Shown here: positions 24,060 through 36,002 of the stretch, piece by piece | How positions within the stretch are numbered: position 1 is the stretch's first letter | How the letters are laid out: every line of letters starts with the position of its first letter | Assembly (NCBI GenBank): GCA_963457665.1 | Contig: OY735222.1 | Location: forward strand, 34,777,891 to 34,841,890 | DNA length: 64,000 bases | Source: Thysanoteuthis rhombus | Taxonomy: Eukaryota; Mollusca; Cephalopoda; Oegopsida; Thysanoteuthidae | Direction of reading: 5' to 3' | Made by a program: the position numbers and the translations under genes | Notes under the pieces: model-generated | Database searches by the model: none | What the model saw: the letters and a program-made list of their open reading frames with translations, nothing else | What the model was told of the DNA's origin: nothing

Positions 24060-26464
24060 GGGACTATTTACATCAAAACCAGAAACCACGAGATTTTGCT
24101 TATACGCAAAACCTTTTCTAAAATTTTAGCTGCATTTAAGTGCGTTTTAATGTCCATTCATTACGCCTGTAATTCTCGGCACGTGTCGTCAACGTATTTG
24201 TTCTTCATTTAAAACGATATTTTTCGAATTTCCTCAAGTTATTCCCGCATAATATATTTGAACATTTCCTGATGGGTCATCATTAATTTTTGAAACAAAT
24301 TAAATCAAACTCCATCTGATATCCGTCTATCTATCTTCCTATTTTATAAATTTTCTTTTTGGACAGCAATTTACTCCGACCATTAGAGCTGCATTAATCT
24401 AGTATCATAAAAGTTAGTGAAAAAAGTTGATAAGAAAAGCAATATTTTATTTAATTTTTCAGTTTATCAACTTCCCTGGCAACTCCTTTTCCAAAAAGGT
24501 AAAGCGGATATATCCCTCCATGAACTTATCATTCATACGTGTGAAAATTATGTTGGTACATCAAATGAATAATTGAATGTGAGTATTATCACAAAGGGAA
24601 AATATTTTTCCTTGACAGTTGGAATGGAAACTCCATGAAAAAGAATTATCTTCCATCAGGTACTGACAACTTTAGTAAGATCCAATAAGCAGTAGATTTT
24701 TTGTAATTTTTTTCTTTTGCGAAAAAATTTTTTAAAATTTCTACTGCTAATATCTTGCTAACATTGCCACGATTCAAAAGAATCTCCCGTTCTTTAAGGT
24801 GTAAACAATTAATTTTTCCATCAGATCTCTCTCCAACCCTTCTTCTTACTAATGGCACAAAGATTCTGACGATAAAATTGGATTTTAGACAATTTTGACG
24901 TTTTCTATGGCGTCAATTTCCGGAATGTCGGCTAAATTCTCCGTAGAAGCCTCCCTTAGATATTGCTGCAAAACAATCGCTCACTCATCATGCGGCCTCA
25001 TACGAGAGAAAAGTGTTGTACATATAAATGTAAGTGTGCGTATGCATGTAGGTATGTAGGTGTGCATGTGTAGGTGTGCATGTATAGGTGTGCGTGTGTA
25101 TGCATTTGCACTTGTGTGTGGGCGTGTGTATGTATGTATGCGTGTGTTTGGTGGTTCTAGGTACATGGAAATATATTCATTGGATTTCTCAGTAGTAAAA
25201 TTTTTGAGAATCACGTTCTTTTACAATATTTGAAATGAGAGTCACGAACTACAGCTCTGTTCACTCTACTTGTTCGTTAAAAGGGTTACGAAACACCTAT
25301 AGGTCGGTAGGTAAGCGTTATTTACGTGTTCAAATCTTGCCTACGAATGACTGATGACAGCAGCTGGTTATCCAGATTAATCAACTATAACACTTAAGTA
25401 AGTCTCCGTGGGGCTTTTCAAGGACGACTGCTGATGCCCGAGTGGCGTCTGTGGAATGTGGAAGAGTTAATCAAACTGAAACGTACAAAATGATATTCAT
25501 TCGTGGGGGTCTAATTTGCCGACCAAGTGGCAAGTGGGTGTTTAGAGTGCAGAAGTGACGAAAGAGCATTGGTGAGGCGCAGTACCCCCCCCCCTACACA
25601 ATCACACAAACGCACACACACATTTAGATTGAGTTGAGATATCTGATGTTAATACATTACGAGCGTTCGTGCGCATACATGCATACACACACACACATAC
25701 ATATGTGTGTCTATTTCTGTATGTGTGTTAGCGTATACCTCTGTGAGCACACGTGTTTGAGTGTGTGTATGGGTGTGAGTGGTTTCAGACCCCAACAAAC
25801 CTCACACGATGCGAAAAAGAGAGAAAGAGTGTTCGACTCTGACCCAGATTTTATCTCGAATCCTCAGGGTTTGACACTGGTCGGTCAGGTCAAAAGGATC
25901 CCCACCCGTCCAATTACAGTTATCAGCCCTCGCCCCATCCTAACTCTATCTTCTTTGTTTCTTTCTTTCGATCTTATGTATACACTCATACATGCTTATG
26001 TACTCATATGTACACACATGATAGAAATTCATTTATGGAGAGCTCCTACTGCATCGAACAACCTAGTTGGCCTCTGAAAGTAAAATTAAGTTAAATGAAT
26101 TAAGTTAATTCAAGTCGGATTTTACAATAGTTTTAGTTTTGTCGGGGAAGAAAACTTGAGTGCAGATAAATAAGTCAAAATGATAGATGAGTTAATGCTT
26201 AACGATATCCACATCTATTTAGTCATCCATATTATTTACGCAAAAAAACTTCGCTCGTCTCAATAATAGTATTTTTTTTTTCAAATAAAGGTGGAGGGAA
26301 ACCATCAACCCCTTAGCCAAGCAAGAGCAGACAATATCAAATTGCTCCCAAGTCTTAAAAGATAAAAGAAGATAGAGAAAAACGACGGCGCTGTGATATT
26401 CACACAAAAGAGAAGGGTCATACTATTATCGATCTATCTTCACGCATGCATAATCACGCCCTCT
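24060..26464. other. AT-rich stretch with TG/CA-rich patches, no gene
   Basis: TG-rich imperfect repeats occupy 25026-25150, and mixed CA/TG occupies 25608-25775 with a C-run at 25586-25596. The 147-codon frame at 25634-26077 runs through this repeat and has no recognisable domain. Confidence 0.45.
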
Positions 26465-26722
26465 CATATATATATATATATATATAAGACATGGATATTA
26501 TTGATCTGGCAGAATGATTATAAATAGCGTTGTTATATAGATATTTGAAATGATCTCCCATCGTTACACGGTTAATGTATCACTCGCCTTAAACATCGCA
26601 AATAGAATAAACAAATAGAGAAAATGGGTCTGCTGCAGGATTCGAACCTGTTTCTATATAATATAAGCAATTTATAGTTATTCTGTCTGATCAATAATAT
26701 CCATTTCTTTATGTGTGCGTGT

Positions 26723-26803
<81 letters not shown>
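26465..26803. mobile_element. palindromic SINE-like element flanked by (TA)n and (CA)n(TA)n(CA)n
   Basis: GACATGGATATTATTGATC at 26488-26506 is repeated inverted near 26690-26708, giving arms of about 34 bp. The minus strand from about 26652 leftward holds GGTTCGAATCC (26638-26648, B-box-like) and the tail seen at 41.2, 43.2 and 49.9 kb (GTTTATTCTATTTGC, TGATACATTAACCGTG, GAGATCATTTCA, ATAATCATTCTGCCAG). The plus strand from about 26653 carries a second partial copy of the tail. A TA array borders the left end. A symmetric (CA)n(TA)n(CA)n array at 26726-26802 borders the right. Confidence 0.65.
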
Positions 26804-28800
26804 AATGAAGGAGACCACTCCCCTTCTAACAATGATAAAAGTAACTCCAAGTAATAGAAACCTCTTTAATTCATGTTCCAATGTACCGAATAATGAAGAT
26901 AATAAGCCTGCAAGTGATAAAGGCAAAAATGTGCTTTCAGTATTCTTATCTAAATCTTTCGTTAATCTGTTTTCTTCCTGTCAAAAAAACTCCTGTTGTT
27001 CCTACCAACGCCTTCAACGTTGTAATGAATGAAAACATGAAGGGGTATCAGTGAACAAGTAGAAAACACCTCTATCAGTTAATTGCAAAGGACCAAACCA
27101 TGTAAAGACGATCTGACCGACTTCACGAGTCCCACTCCCGAAGGCATCTGGATCTGTGCGACGTGAAGAGAAAACGAAAAGAGGCCGGACTACTCCGCAA
27201 GCAAAATACTTCAAATACCAAGTACATACGATGTTCGGATCTCAAGTCAAAGTCTCAAAAGACAAGGAAATAAAATAACATCATAGGATAGCTCTTGAAA
27301 TTTAGGTGCGTAAAAAAAAAATGTTACTAGAATTGAAGTCACAGAAAATCAATTCACACTCTGAGAGTCATGGTATTCTTTTTTCATTGAAATAAGTAAT
27401 GTTTCAAATTAATTAGTACAAATCAGACGCTTCAATATATCTGCAAACTTGAATGAATTAAGGTTTTTGTGATTAATTCTAATTTTTCCATTTTTTGTTT
27501 TGCTCTTGAAGCGAGATATTTAGTATAATATTATTTGATAAATGCAGATATAATTCAACTTGCAGACGCATTTGAACTTGCACTTTGAACTTCAATTTCA
27601 TTTCTTTATATAATGAATTTGTTTTGTCTGATTTTGATTTCTTATTCATTTGCATGTGTGTGCATTCATGATTATATCCATACACCATCAGTGTGGAATA
27701 TTTTGAAAGATACTCAATTAAAGAAAACCGTGTCAAGTGTGAGTATGAAAGAAAATTTACAGTTTAGAAAACTGTCAAATGTTTGGGAAAATACCGAATT
27801 TTGCGGCCTTTACAGCTTTTTATTTCTTGAAATCTGAACCTCTAGATCACTCTGCATTTCCTACTCGGTGGGAGTTAGGTGTCATATTTCGGATCTACAA
27901 TTCATCCTACTTTCATGATAAAGGCCGATTTAGAACGAATACAACGGGTATATTATCATTGGCGTAACAGAGTGCGTTTTTTTAATTCTGGTGTGTCTTA
28001 TAGATTGAAAAACACGGTATATATTTTGGAAAAAGTTTGAAAACGGAAGTGAGTTGGATTAGAATTATCAAGAAAATTTGTTAAATTCTAAATGACCATT
28101 GTTTAAGAGCCATACATTCATTTGCTTCTATTCTAACTGTTTGAACAAAAACGTACTAAAGCCCAAAGATGTGGGAATCATATATAGAATCTGGACCTCA
28201 AAATTGGTTTAAGAACGCAAAATTACAGATAACGCCGTAATCAAAATTTAATTTGATCAAAACTAGGATGAAATGTATGTACTATTTCTTCACAAAACTC
28301 TTTTATGTTTTTAAGGGGATCTAAATTAAACATTTCATCCTTGTTTAAGTTGAATTGAATTGACTTTTGGTTACGGTGTGATGTGAAATCTTGCGCTTTT
28401 TACATGAATTAATTTTGGGATCCAGATTCCACAATTGATCCAGCTGTAGCAAACACATCTTTGAGAGAAAAAACCCTGGATCGATTTTTACTTCCCTCAA
28501 AAGGAACTCATCAAACCCCGTTTGAAATACGATTAAACCACATTGAATCTTCTCCGAATGTTCATTTTAAAAATATCCTTCTTCTCCGTCCTCCTTTTCC
28601 TTTCTTTCTGATTATTATTCTAATAAATATTTCGTTGCCAGTTGATAGACCAGAACGTTGCTCTGAGCAATCTCTGAAGGATCTTAAGAAGCAATGAATG
28701 GAGCTTTCACTACAAACAAAGCACAAATATCAAGAGAGACAACGGCAGTAGTCTTCATAACAAACATCACAGAAGCAATTTTATTCAATTCAATACAGCT
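26804..28800. other. AT-rich stretch; possible LTR-integrase relic
   Basis: The minus-strand frame at 27014-27214 reads REVGQIVFTWFGPLQLTDRG, which loosely resembles the first catalytic segment of Gypsy-type integrases (DxxGPLPxTxRG), but the aspartate is replaced and there is no further support. Nothing else is recognised. Confidence 0.25.
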
Positions 28801-28805
28801 TGTAC

Positions 28806-28932
28806 ATTCTTCTTCTTCTTCTTCTTCTTCTTCTTCTTCTTCTTCTTCTTCTTCTTCTTCTTCTTCTTCTTCTTCTTCTTCGTCTTCTTCTTCTTCTTCG
28901 TCTTCTTCTTCTTCGTCTTCTTCTTCTTCTTC
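28806..28932. repeat. (TTC)n microsatellite
   Basis: Trinucleotide TTC array with CGT interruptions. Frames encode poly-Ser, poly-Leu (+) or poly-Glu (-) and are artefacts. On the minus strand it is a (GAA)n tail at the 3' end of the REL-endo LINE copy that follows. Confidence 0.95.
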
Positions 28933-29135
28933 CACGGCAGTACTGTGGTTTACAGCAGTACGGTGGTTATCGCTGGAGGCTGAGTGACAGTAAGTCTCCT
29001 CAGGTCTTCAGCCTTCCTCTCATCTCATCTCTCACCTATCACAGCAGTGCTGTGGTTTGTACCTCCACTACCATCTTGGTGTTTTTTCTCCCACCTCCTC
29101 TGTTTGGCCACTGCTAATCAGCTGCGGTCGTAGAT

Positions 29136-29137
<2 letters not shown>

Positions 29138-29185
<48 letters not shown>
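29138..29185. repeat. (TA)n microsatellite
   Basis: TA array inside the LINE 3' UTR. The homologous position in copy B (about 31062) has only ATATAT, so the array expanded after insertion. Confidence 0.9.
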
Positions 29186-29186
<1 letters not shown>

Positions 29187-29251
29187 CACTTTACTCAGTA
29201 TTCAAGCAGTTCCTAGCAGTGATGTGGTCTACACATTCTCAATACTTCCTT

Positions 29252-29770
29252 TTACCCTGAGTTCCTCCAATCTTTTAGTACAGTTCCCAGTGCACCTATT
29301 ATTACTGGTACTACCCTGACTTTCCTGTTCCACACCTTTTTCAGTTCTCTTTCTTTCCTCTTTACTCTATGGTCTGCAGGTGCAGCAATGTTTATTATTT
29401 GACAGGTTTTCCTCTTCTTGTCTACGATTACTAGGTCCGGTCTTCTCGTTCGGATGGAGTGGTGAGTTTGGATGTCAAAGCCCCAGAGTAATTTGTGACC
29501 TCCATTCTCTAAGACTGTCTCCGGTTTGTGCTGGTACCACTTATCCGCATGGTTGAATGCCGTTCGTTTACTCAGTTCCCAGTGTATCACCGGTACTACT
29601 CTATCGTGTCTGTGCTTATACTCCTTCTGGGTGAGTTGACTACATTCACTAATTATGTGATTTACGGTCTCATCTCTTTCACCGCACAGGCGGCACTTGC
29701 TGTTTGTCTGTGTTCTGTCGATTTTTGTTTTTATATAGTTCGTCATGATGCTTTTGTTTTGAGCTGCCAT
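29252..29770 (-). pseudogene. zinc knuckle plus restriction-like endonuclease domain of LINE ORF (172 codons open)
   Basis: C-terminal piece of a LINE polyprotein. Residues 26-43 form a CCHC knuckle, C-x2-C-x8-H-x4-C (CRLCG to SEC). A conserved KEYKxRHDxV segment follows at about 49-58, then WGFDIQT at 96-102, and the endonuclease core RRPDLVIVDKKRKTCQIINIA at about 109-129. The family normally ends RVxxKExEKxxKY and xIGALGT, and the latter is present as VIIGALGT near residue 157. In REL endonucleases the PD at 111-112 and a downstream acidic residue are catalytic. The usual IIDVA is IINIA here, so the site may be inactive. The frame is open for 172 codons, but the RT part is absent (5' truncation). 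Confidence 0.8.
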
Positions 29771-29881
29771 GATGAGCGATTCTGTTTATCTCTTCAGGTT
29801 TTCTTTTTGTAGCCATTTCCATGACCTATCGTCTTCTACATCCTATATCCGTCTTTTGAATTATCCGTATAATTTTTTCTA

Positions 29882-29892
29882 CTCTTCTTCTT

Positions 29893-29989
<97 letters not shown>

Positions 29990-30036
29990 TTTTTATTATT
30001 ATTATATTATTATTATTATTATTATTATTATTATCA
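29882..30036. repeat. (TTC)n-(TTA)n compound microsatellite
   Basis: TTC to about 29921, then TTA. On the minus strand it reads (TAA)n(GAA)n and lies directly after the stop-proximal end of the next LINE fragment, so it is probably that element's 3' tail. Confidence 0.95.
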
Positions 30037-30720
30037 ATCCTTTGATTATTATATAACAGTACATAATTTTATAACAGACAATATTTACATGGTCAATGTT
30101 TTGTGAAGGATATGGGCGGAGTCTGTGAGAACAACATTTTGTATCTCATAGATGCCCACGTTTTCTGGTATTTTTCCTAGATTCTTGTCAGCACTTTTTT
30201 TATGGCCCCCAGGGCTCTAATAACAACAAGTATTGTTAGTCTCACATTTTCGTGATATTAATTTCCAGGTCTTTGTTTTACAAACTTTTTTACATATATA
30301 TTTTTATTTAATGGAATGGTCATATATATTAATAGGCACCCTTTTCCCTCTCTGTCCTTAATAATTATGTCAGAGCGGTGTGTACTTGGAAATCCCATAA
30401 TATTGCCACATCTTGTATTTCAGTCACAGGTTCTGGATGGTGTTCATACCAATATAGTGTTTGTGGTGAGCCATAGTGTATGCAGATTATTCAGTGGATG
30501 TACTGACACGTTCTATCGTGTCTAAGCCTGTATTCATTGGTACTAGAACAAAACATCCAGATTTAATGAGAGTGTCTGCTGCGCTGTCATAGAACCTGCT
30601 GTGGGATTGCCACCATTCTTGATAACGTGTGCTAGGTAGTTCTTGGTAGGAAGGCTCTGATCTTAGGCAGCGAAGATGAAGCCTTCTATTTCGGATTTTA
30701 CTCCTGAATTTCATAGCCAC
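30037..30720 (-). pseudogene. second REL-endo LINE family, 3' end (copy C)
   Basis: Minus-strand translation, with frameshifts, gives a degraded endonuclease core RSDIIIKDREGKGCLLIYMT (about 30300-30370). The C-terminal motif follows as GKIPENVGIYEIQNVV and LTDSAHILHKTLTM plus a stop (about 30090-30180). The GIYEIQKxVLxxxAHILRKxL signature is the usual C-terminal end of one REL-endo LINE group and differs from copies A and B. Upstream (30487-30720) there is a 77-codon open frame (AMKFRSKIRNRRLHLRCLR) that may belong to the same element. The catalytic PD is changed to SD and the downstream D to Y, so it is dead. Confidence 0.65.
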
Positions 30721-30779
30721 TGATGAGTTCTAGTATTATCTACATCAGCATCTAGGGTTCAGAGTAGGTATTGGCCGTG

Positions 30780-31710
30780 ATGGGATTTCTGTGACCAGTG
30801 TTCTTTTAACATTAATAATCCATCAAATTTTCTCAAGTCTCCAGCCTTCCTCTTCACACTCTCGCAGTTCACAGCGGCGCTGTGGTTTTAACTTTCACAC
30901 CAGTTGCCTGGTAGATATCACTGAATGCTTGGTAACAATATGTCTCCTCAGGTTTCCAGTCCTCCTCTCATACCCACCTATCTCAGCCGTGGTGTGGTTT
31001 GTTTGTTCTCACCATACCTTTCTCCTGGCTGTTAGGCCGTTGCTAGAAACCGGGGGTCGTAGATTCCATATATCCAGTACTCTCCTCAGAATTCGTGCAG
31101 TTCCCAGCAGTGTTGTGGTCCCTCAGTTCTTCCAATCTCGCTTTCAGTGACTTTGGTACGGTTCCGAGTGCACCTACTATTACTGATACGACTCTAACTT
31201 TCTTGTTCTACACCTTCTTCAGCTTCCTTATATTTCCCTAGTTTTTCGTTCTCTTTCGTATTTACTCTGTGATCCAACGGTACAGACACATCTATTATTT
31301 GGTAGGTTCTCCTTCCTTTGCTCAAAACTATCAGGTTTAGTCTTCTCGCTTGGATGGGGTTGTCGGTTTGGATATCAAAGCCCCAGAACAATTACTCTGG
31401 GACTTTGACATCCAAACTGACCACTCACGGTCTAATCCCAGTCGTTTGCTCAGTTCCCACTATATCATTGCTACTACCCTATCGTGTCTGTTTTAATACT
31501 TTTTCGGGGCTTGTTGACAACATTTATAAGTTTTGTAGTTTACGGTTTCATCCCTTTCCATGCATTGGCGGCATTTGCTGTTTGATTGGGTTCGGTCGAT
31601 TTTCGCCTTAATATAGTTTGCCCTGATGCATTTGTTTTGGGCTACCATGATGAGCGATTCTGTTTCTCTCTTCAGGTTTCCTTTGTATAGTCATATTCAT
31701 GATCTGTCAT
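30780..31710 (-). mobile_element. REL-endo LINE 3' end, copy B
   Basis: Same family and orientation as copy A, with 3' UTR repeats of GCGCTGTGGTTT type at 30860-31110. The coding part at 31140-31690 is frameshifted. WGFDIQTD is present, but RPDL has become RLNL. The downstream IIDVSVPLDHRV (about 31265-31300) is intact, the reverse of the damage in copy A. In the zinc knuckle (about 31515-31580) CRQCMERDETVN is followed by Tyr where His is expected. A copy of the WGFDIQT-encoding stretch (CCCCAGA-AATTACTCTGGG, 31381-31402) is duplicated in inverted form. It is dead. Confidence 0.75.
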
Positions 31711-33419
31711 CAGCAACATTATTATTTCAACGACGTGCATTTTCTCTCATTTCTGGGATAATTTGCTACATTTGCTTATTATGATTCGCATTTATTATAT
31801 TGTGGTATTTTTGTATTCGCCTCAGGACATTAAACCTTGTGTATTTTAGTGTAGGATCGACTGTGGATAGTTGGTACATTCTGACTTGGATGGCTGTAAC
31901 TCCCCAATACATTATTTAATTAAAACGCAAATATGACCACACGTTACTATGGAAGAGAGACTTCTTTGGATGGGTCATTCAAGTCCAAAACATTAGTTAA
32001 GTTCATTATGTTATCATTCAAATGTTCTAATCTGCTCCAACCGTGGGGGTAGTTGGCACAATCTGAATTTTTTTGTAAGAAGGTACAATTGTGATGGATG
32101 TATTGTTATAGGGGATATAAAATGTTCAACTACTCAAATATTGATAGACAATGTATTTGAGTAAAAAGAAAGATTATAAGAATAAGTCTTTCCTCATTGA
32201 TTCATCATTGTTGATGATTTTTCTTTTCCTTTTTGTTTCCAGATCCTTTTTTCGCGTTCTTTTTTTTCTCTGAATACTTTTGGACCTGATTGAAATTTGT
32301 TTTGTCATTTGCAGTTTTTTTTCGTTTTTCTTCTGCGTCAATTGCATACAACTAAAGCGTATCAAATAGCCCCGCTTACAATGTACCCGTCAACCTCAAA
32401 CACATGTTTTTTTAACATTCGACCCCAAGATACAATTCTGACAGAAGATACTTGAAATATAGAATATGTACTGTGTATATCATTTCTCATCAACATTGAC
32501 TGTGCTATTATCAACAGCACATTACAGCATGAACCAGGCACTTTTTGCCAAAGTGAAAAGTAACTTACCAAGACGAAAACAGTTTTTCCAGTACAACTTT
32601 TCGTGCTTATATATCGAAAAATGTCCAGAATGTTTTCTGATAAAAAAAAAAAAAAGAAGCTTGCCAATGGTGCCATTAAGTGTCGGAAACAAAAATTGAG
32701 GCAAGTGATTTAAACAGCCCCTGTGTCACATTAGCCTTGATTTCCTATTAACAGAAACTATTTTAAGAAACCGAACTTGTGAAATAGCGAGCCTGTTAGA
32801 TGTGTTGACCCTGACTGAAAGCATCAATTACCTTGATTTTCTGTACAAAAAAAAAAAAAAAAATTCATCAAACTGCATGGTTAGTTTTTGAGTTATATGA
32901 TTCAGTGTGAACATACGAATAGAGTACTTGGCACACCCAGGCCCCCAGATGAACTATGAAAAGTCTTGGAAAAAGATTTTTGAAGATTTATCTCATGTTG
33001 CATCAGGCATACGAGGAGAATTCTGACACTGAAAAAGTACCTGCTGTCCGTGAAGTTTCCGAAGAAGGAATCTGTAAAAGTTCCAGACACATCATTTCAA
33101 AAGATGAACTGATGATGAATAGTTTTGCCGCCAAATATTTGCAGCGTCTGCCGATAGATGGAAAAGTGAAGCATGAGACAAGTCTTATCACCCAGCCGCC
33201 ATTCTATCCGCATTTGGTTCCAGCTTTCTTTTTTTCTACAAAAATCTCAAATTCGCAATGATAAATCGAAGATTTCAGACGAAAAGAGATGAGGCCTGAA
33301 CGTAATCCTTCAAAATGCATTCCAGACTTTGAAAAACGCTAAGAACAATGCATCGACATGACGTTGTATGGTAGAGTTATACATCTGTTTTGGAAAGAAA
33401 AAGTTCAGTTTCTTTTCGG

Positions 33420-33420
<1 letters not shown>
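31711..33420. other. AT-rich stretch without recognisable gene
   Basis: A 101-codon frame on + (32956-33261) has a mixed composition and contains EVSEEGICKSSRHIISKDEL. I recognise no family, and other frames overlap it. Poly-A runs occur at 32642-32654 and 32847-32862. Confidence 0.4.
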
Positions 33421-33499
<79 letters not shown>

Positions 33500-33504
33500 A
33501 TATA

Positions 33505-33593
<89 letters not shown>
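33421..33593. repeat. (CA)n-(TA)n compound microsatellite
   Basis: Short CA (33421-33432) followed by about 160 bp of TA with a few TG/CA interruptions. Confidence 0.95.
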
Positions 33594-33596
<3 letters not shown>

Positions 33597-33707
33597 ACGA
33601 GTGTATTCATTGAATTCTCAGAACTACATTTGAAAAGATTGAATAGTTTTGTCTGTTTTGTAATTAGAAATTACAAAAAAATCGATAAATCACATCGAAA
33701 ACATAGT

Positions 33708-33939
33708 TTCAATGTTCGGCAACAGTACTCAGGAAAATCTTTCATCGCGTTCTCTTACAAGGACCCATGAATATATATGTATGCACGCATGCACAAAAAG
33801 ATAGATTTATCCCTTCACCTCCTTTTCTATCGAGAAAAGTATTAATCAAGCCCGTGAGAGGAATTCTTTTAGTTTGGTTTGATAGTTGTTAACCACTGCA
33901 GATGGTGGGAGTTGGAGGTAGTTTCTCTTACGCGCACTT
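33708..33939. repeat. left arm of a 2.5-kb inverted repeat
   Basis: The arm is matched in inverted orientation at 36003-36232, with about 2.06 kb between. Conserved blocks include ACTCAGGAAAATCTTT, AAAAAGATAGATTTATCCC, ATCGAGAAAAGTATTAATC and TTAACCACTGCAGATGGTGG. On the minus strand a frame reads ARKRNYLQLPPSAVVNNY followed by QTKLKEF and SRA plus a stop. The same frame is kept in the right arm. Whether these are ends of one element or two independent inverted insertions is open. Confidence 0.8.
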
Positions 33940-33987
33940 GAACAAGGATTGATATATTTCGGCGGGGATGTGTGGCTAATTGCGTGC

Positions 33988-33989
<2 letters not shown>

Positions 33990-34071
<82 letters not shown>
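33990..34071. repeat. (TA)n microsatellite
   Basis: About 80 bp of uninterrupted TA just inside the left arm of the inverted repeat. Confidence 0.95.
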
Positions 34072-34072
<1 letters not shown>

Positions 34073-34671
34073 AAAAATGGCATTTGTATATATAAATCAA
34101 TTTGTTATGTTAGGTTTTGAAGTGCTGTCATTTATCAGCTCTTGCTAAACCCGTCGTAAATTTAAATTTGTTACATTTTATCAATTTACTTTCAAATATA
34201 ATTTTGAAGTTGGAGGATAGGACAGAAATTGTCACAAGTAAGTGTAAGTAGAAAAATACACGAAGGCAGAAATCAAAAATCAAAATTCAGAGAATCATAT
34301 ATACACGATCATAGTTGGTCCGAGCACGTGTGCTATTCTGCTGCTAATTGTTTCGGCTTGTAAGCCTCTGAGGGGATTTCAGGGAAATCTACCTGGACAT
34401 TTCCCGCGTGGATTCAGCACTACTGCGCAGTTTCTTCTTTTTTTTTCAAGAGTTTTTCGTTTCCTTTGTCGCCTTCCAGTGTTATCTGTCATTTCTCATC
34501 TCTAACTCTGTCGTGCACCTTGTACTCAACTGAAGCTGCCAAGGCAAACTGGTCGTTCTTGGAAAGGCCCCCAAAAGATCCGTCTGCAGCAAATGAGAGT
34601 AAATAATTGAAACAAGGACATTATGGATATCAGCTTCAAATTTAAATTTTTATCCTTTTTATTCATATGTA

Positions 34672-34832
34672 TATGATTAATAATTGTATCATCCACAGAC
34701 AGCTATTTCGTTGTATTAGAACTCTTCAGTGCGGCTATAGACTATCCAATATCCCTTCCAGTATTGCGACGTAGGATCGAGACCTTTGCTTCAGACCCAG
34801 AGGCAGATAATCTACCCTAGCCCTACGCGTAT
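34672..34832 (-). mobile_element. tRNA-derived SINE, family 2 copy 1
   Basis: The minus strand has an A-box region at 34805-34825 (TAGGGCTAGGGTAGATTATCT) and a B-box region, GGTCTCGATCCTAC, at 34771-34784. The body, ATAGTCTATAGCCGCACTG followed by AGCTGTCTGTGGATGATACA, is shared with the copy at 42521-42690. The tail ends in TA-rich sequence. It lies between the arms of the 2.5-kb inverted repeat. Confidence 0.75.
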
Positions 34833-34839
34833 ATGTATA

Positions 34840-36002
34840 TCCCTGTCTTCATTCCAGAATATTTTCCTTATTTTTTCCATTCAAAGATAACACAGCCAAG
34901 ATTCCTACCCCTCAAAGGAATATCAACCGAAAGGAATCTTCCAAAAGTTATTAAAAAAACTGGTCTAATTCGGCAGCTTTTCAGAATTAAAGAAAATGCT
35001 TTCTTTTAAATTCGTCTTTTGAATGAAAGGATCAAACGATTTGTCCGACAGACCAGAACACCATAATTGAAATCGTCGACAATTGGTTCCTTGGTTATGA
35101 GTTCACTCAGAAGATCTTTGTCAGATGTTTCTATTGAATTAACTTCTACATAAATGGTTCGGTATGTGACTAAAGATTCTTTCGCTTTCTTTTCCAGATT
35201 ACAACAATTCGCTCGTATGTCATTTCATGTTTTCTGCAACCTCGAAAAAGTACAAAGACCGTCTGCTTCTCTTTTCTTATTTGAAAGCAAATTCTGTTTC
35301 TGAGATAGCCTTGTAACGACTTTTCATTCAAGTTCAGTTTTAATTCCTACTTATCTTGAATTTTTGGGTTGCATTGATTTCGATGTAAAATCGAATTAAA
35401 CGAGCCATCTTGCACACAGCATAGTTCTGTAGGAGAAGACAGAAAATATTCCATCTTTTCAACTGAAAAAACCATTATCTCCCTAGATAAAACTCTCTTT
35501 TGTATACTTTTTCACTTTTCAAATTTAGCTCTTACAATCATTTCATGTATAGATGGAATTTCTGAATGGTTGTCTCCGATTTGAAACCGAATAAAAGTAT
35601 GTGCTTGTTAGCCTTAGACAAAACATCATATAGGGAATAGTTCTTACTGTCTGATTTATTTACGCGTTGCTCGGACGCAAGATACGGACTTTGTTCACTA
35701 CTTTGCGACGGGTAAGTTAATCGTAGCTGAAGTTGGCGTGAAAATCTAAGGATTGCCGTTCATGATCCTTACGGGCATGGTCTTTTTTTTTCGACGGTTG
35801 GAGTCTTCTCAACGATATCCCAAGCAACTGGTGGCAATGGTTGGTTGAAATGCTATCCATCCTAAGGACAAGAATCAAAAGAGTAAAACAATTGTTTGGG
35901 TGATTGCAGATTGATCAATCCGACCAATGAATTTTATTTCATTCCTATACAAGAAGACTATTTCCCAAACCAGAAAACGGAAACAAGGACAATCGCATCA
36001 CT
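34840..36002. other. interior of the inverted repeat, no recognisable gene
   Basis: No transposase or reverse transcriptase was recognised on either strand in the interior. Confidence 0.45.

Larger units (their letters stand above)
28933..29830 (-). mobile_element. REL-endo LINE 3' end, copy A
   Basis: Minus-strand insertion. It comprises a C-terminal protein part (29252-29770), a 3' untranslated region with internal repeats of CAGCAGTGCTGTGGTTT type (28940-29240), and a (GAA)n tail. A (TA)n array has expanded inside the 3' UTR at 29138-29185. Homology with copy B extends from about 29000 to 29790. Confidence 0.8.

Noticed and set aside
27014-27214. Gypsy-type integrase
   Set aside because: Only a loose match to the first catalytic segment, with the expected Asp missing and no LTRs or protease/RT nearby.
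28684-29117. Poly-Glu, poly-Ser and poly-Leu proteins
   Set aside because: All three are different frames of one (TTC)n array at the tail of a LINE.
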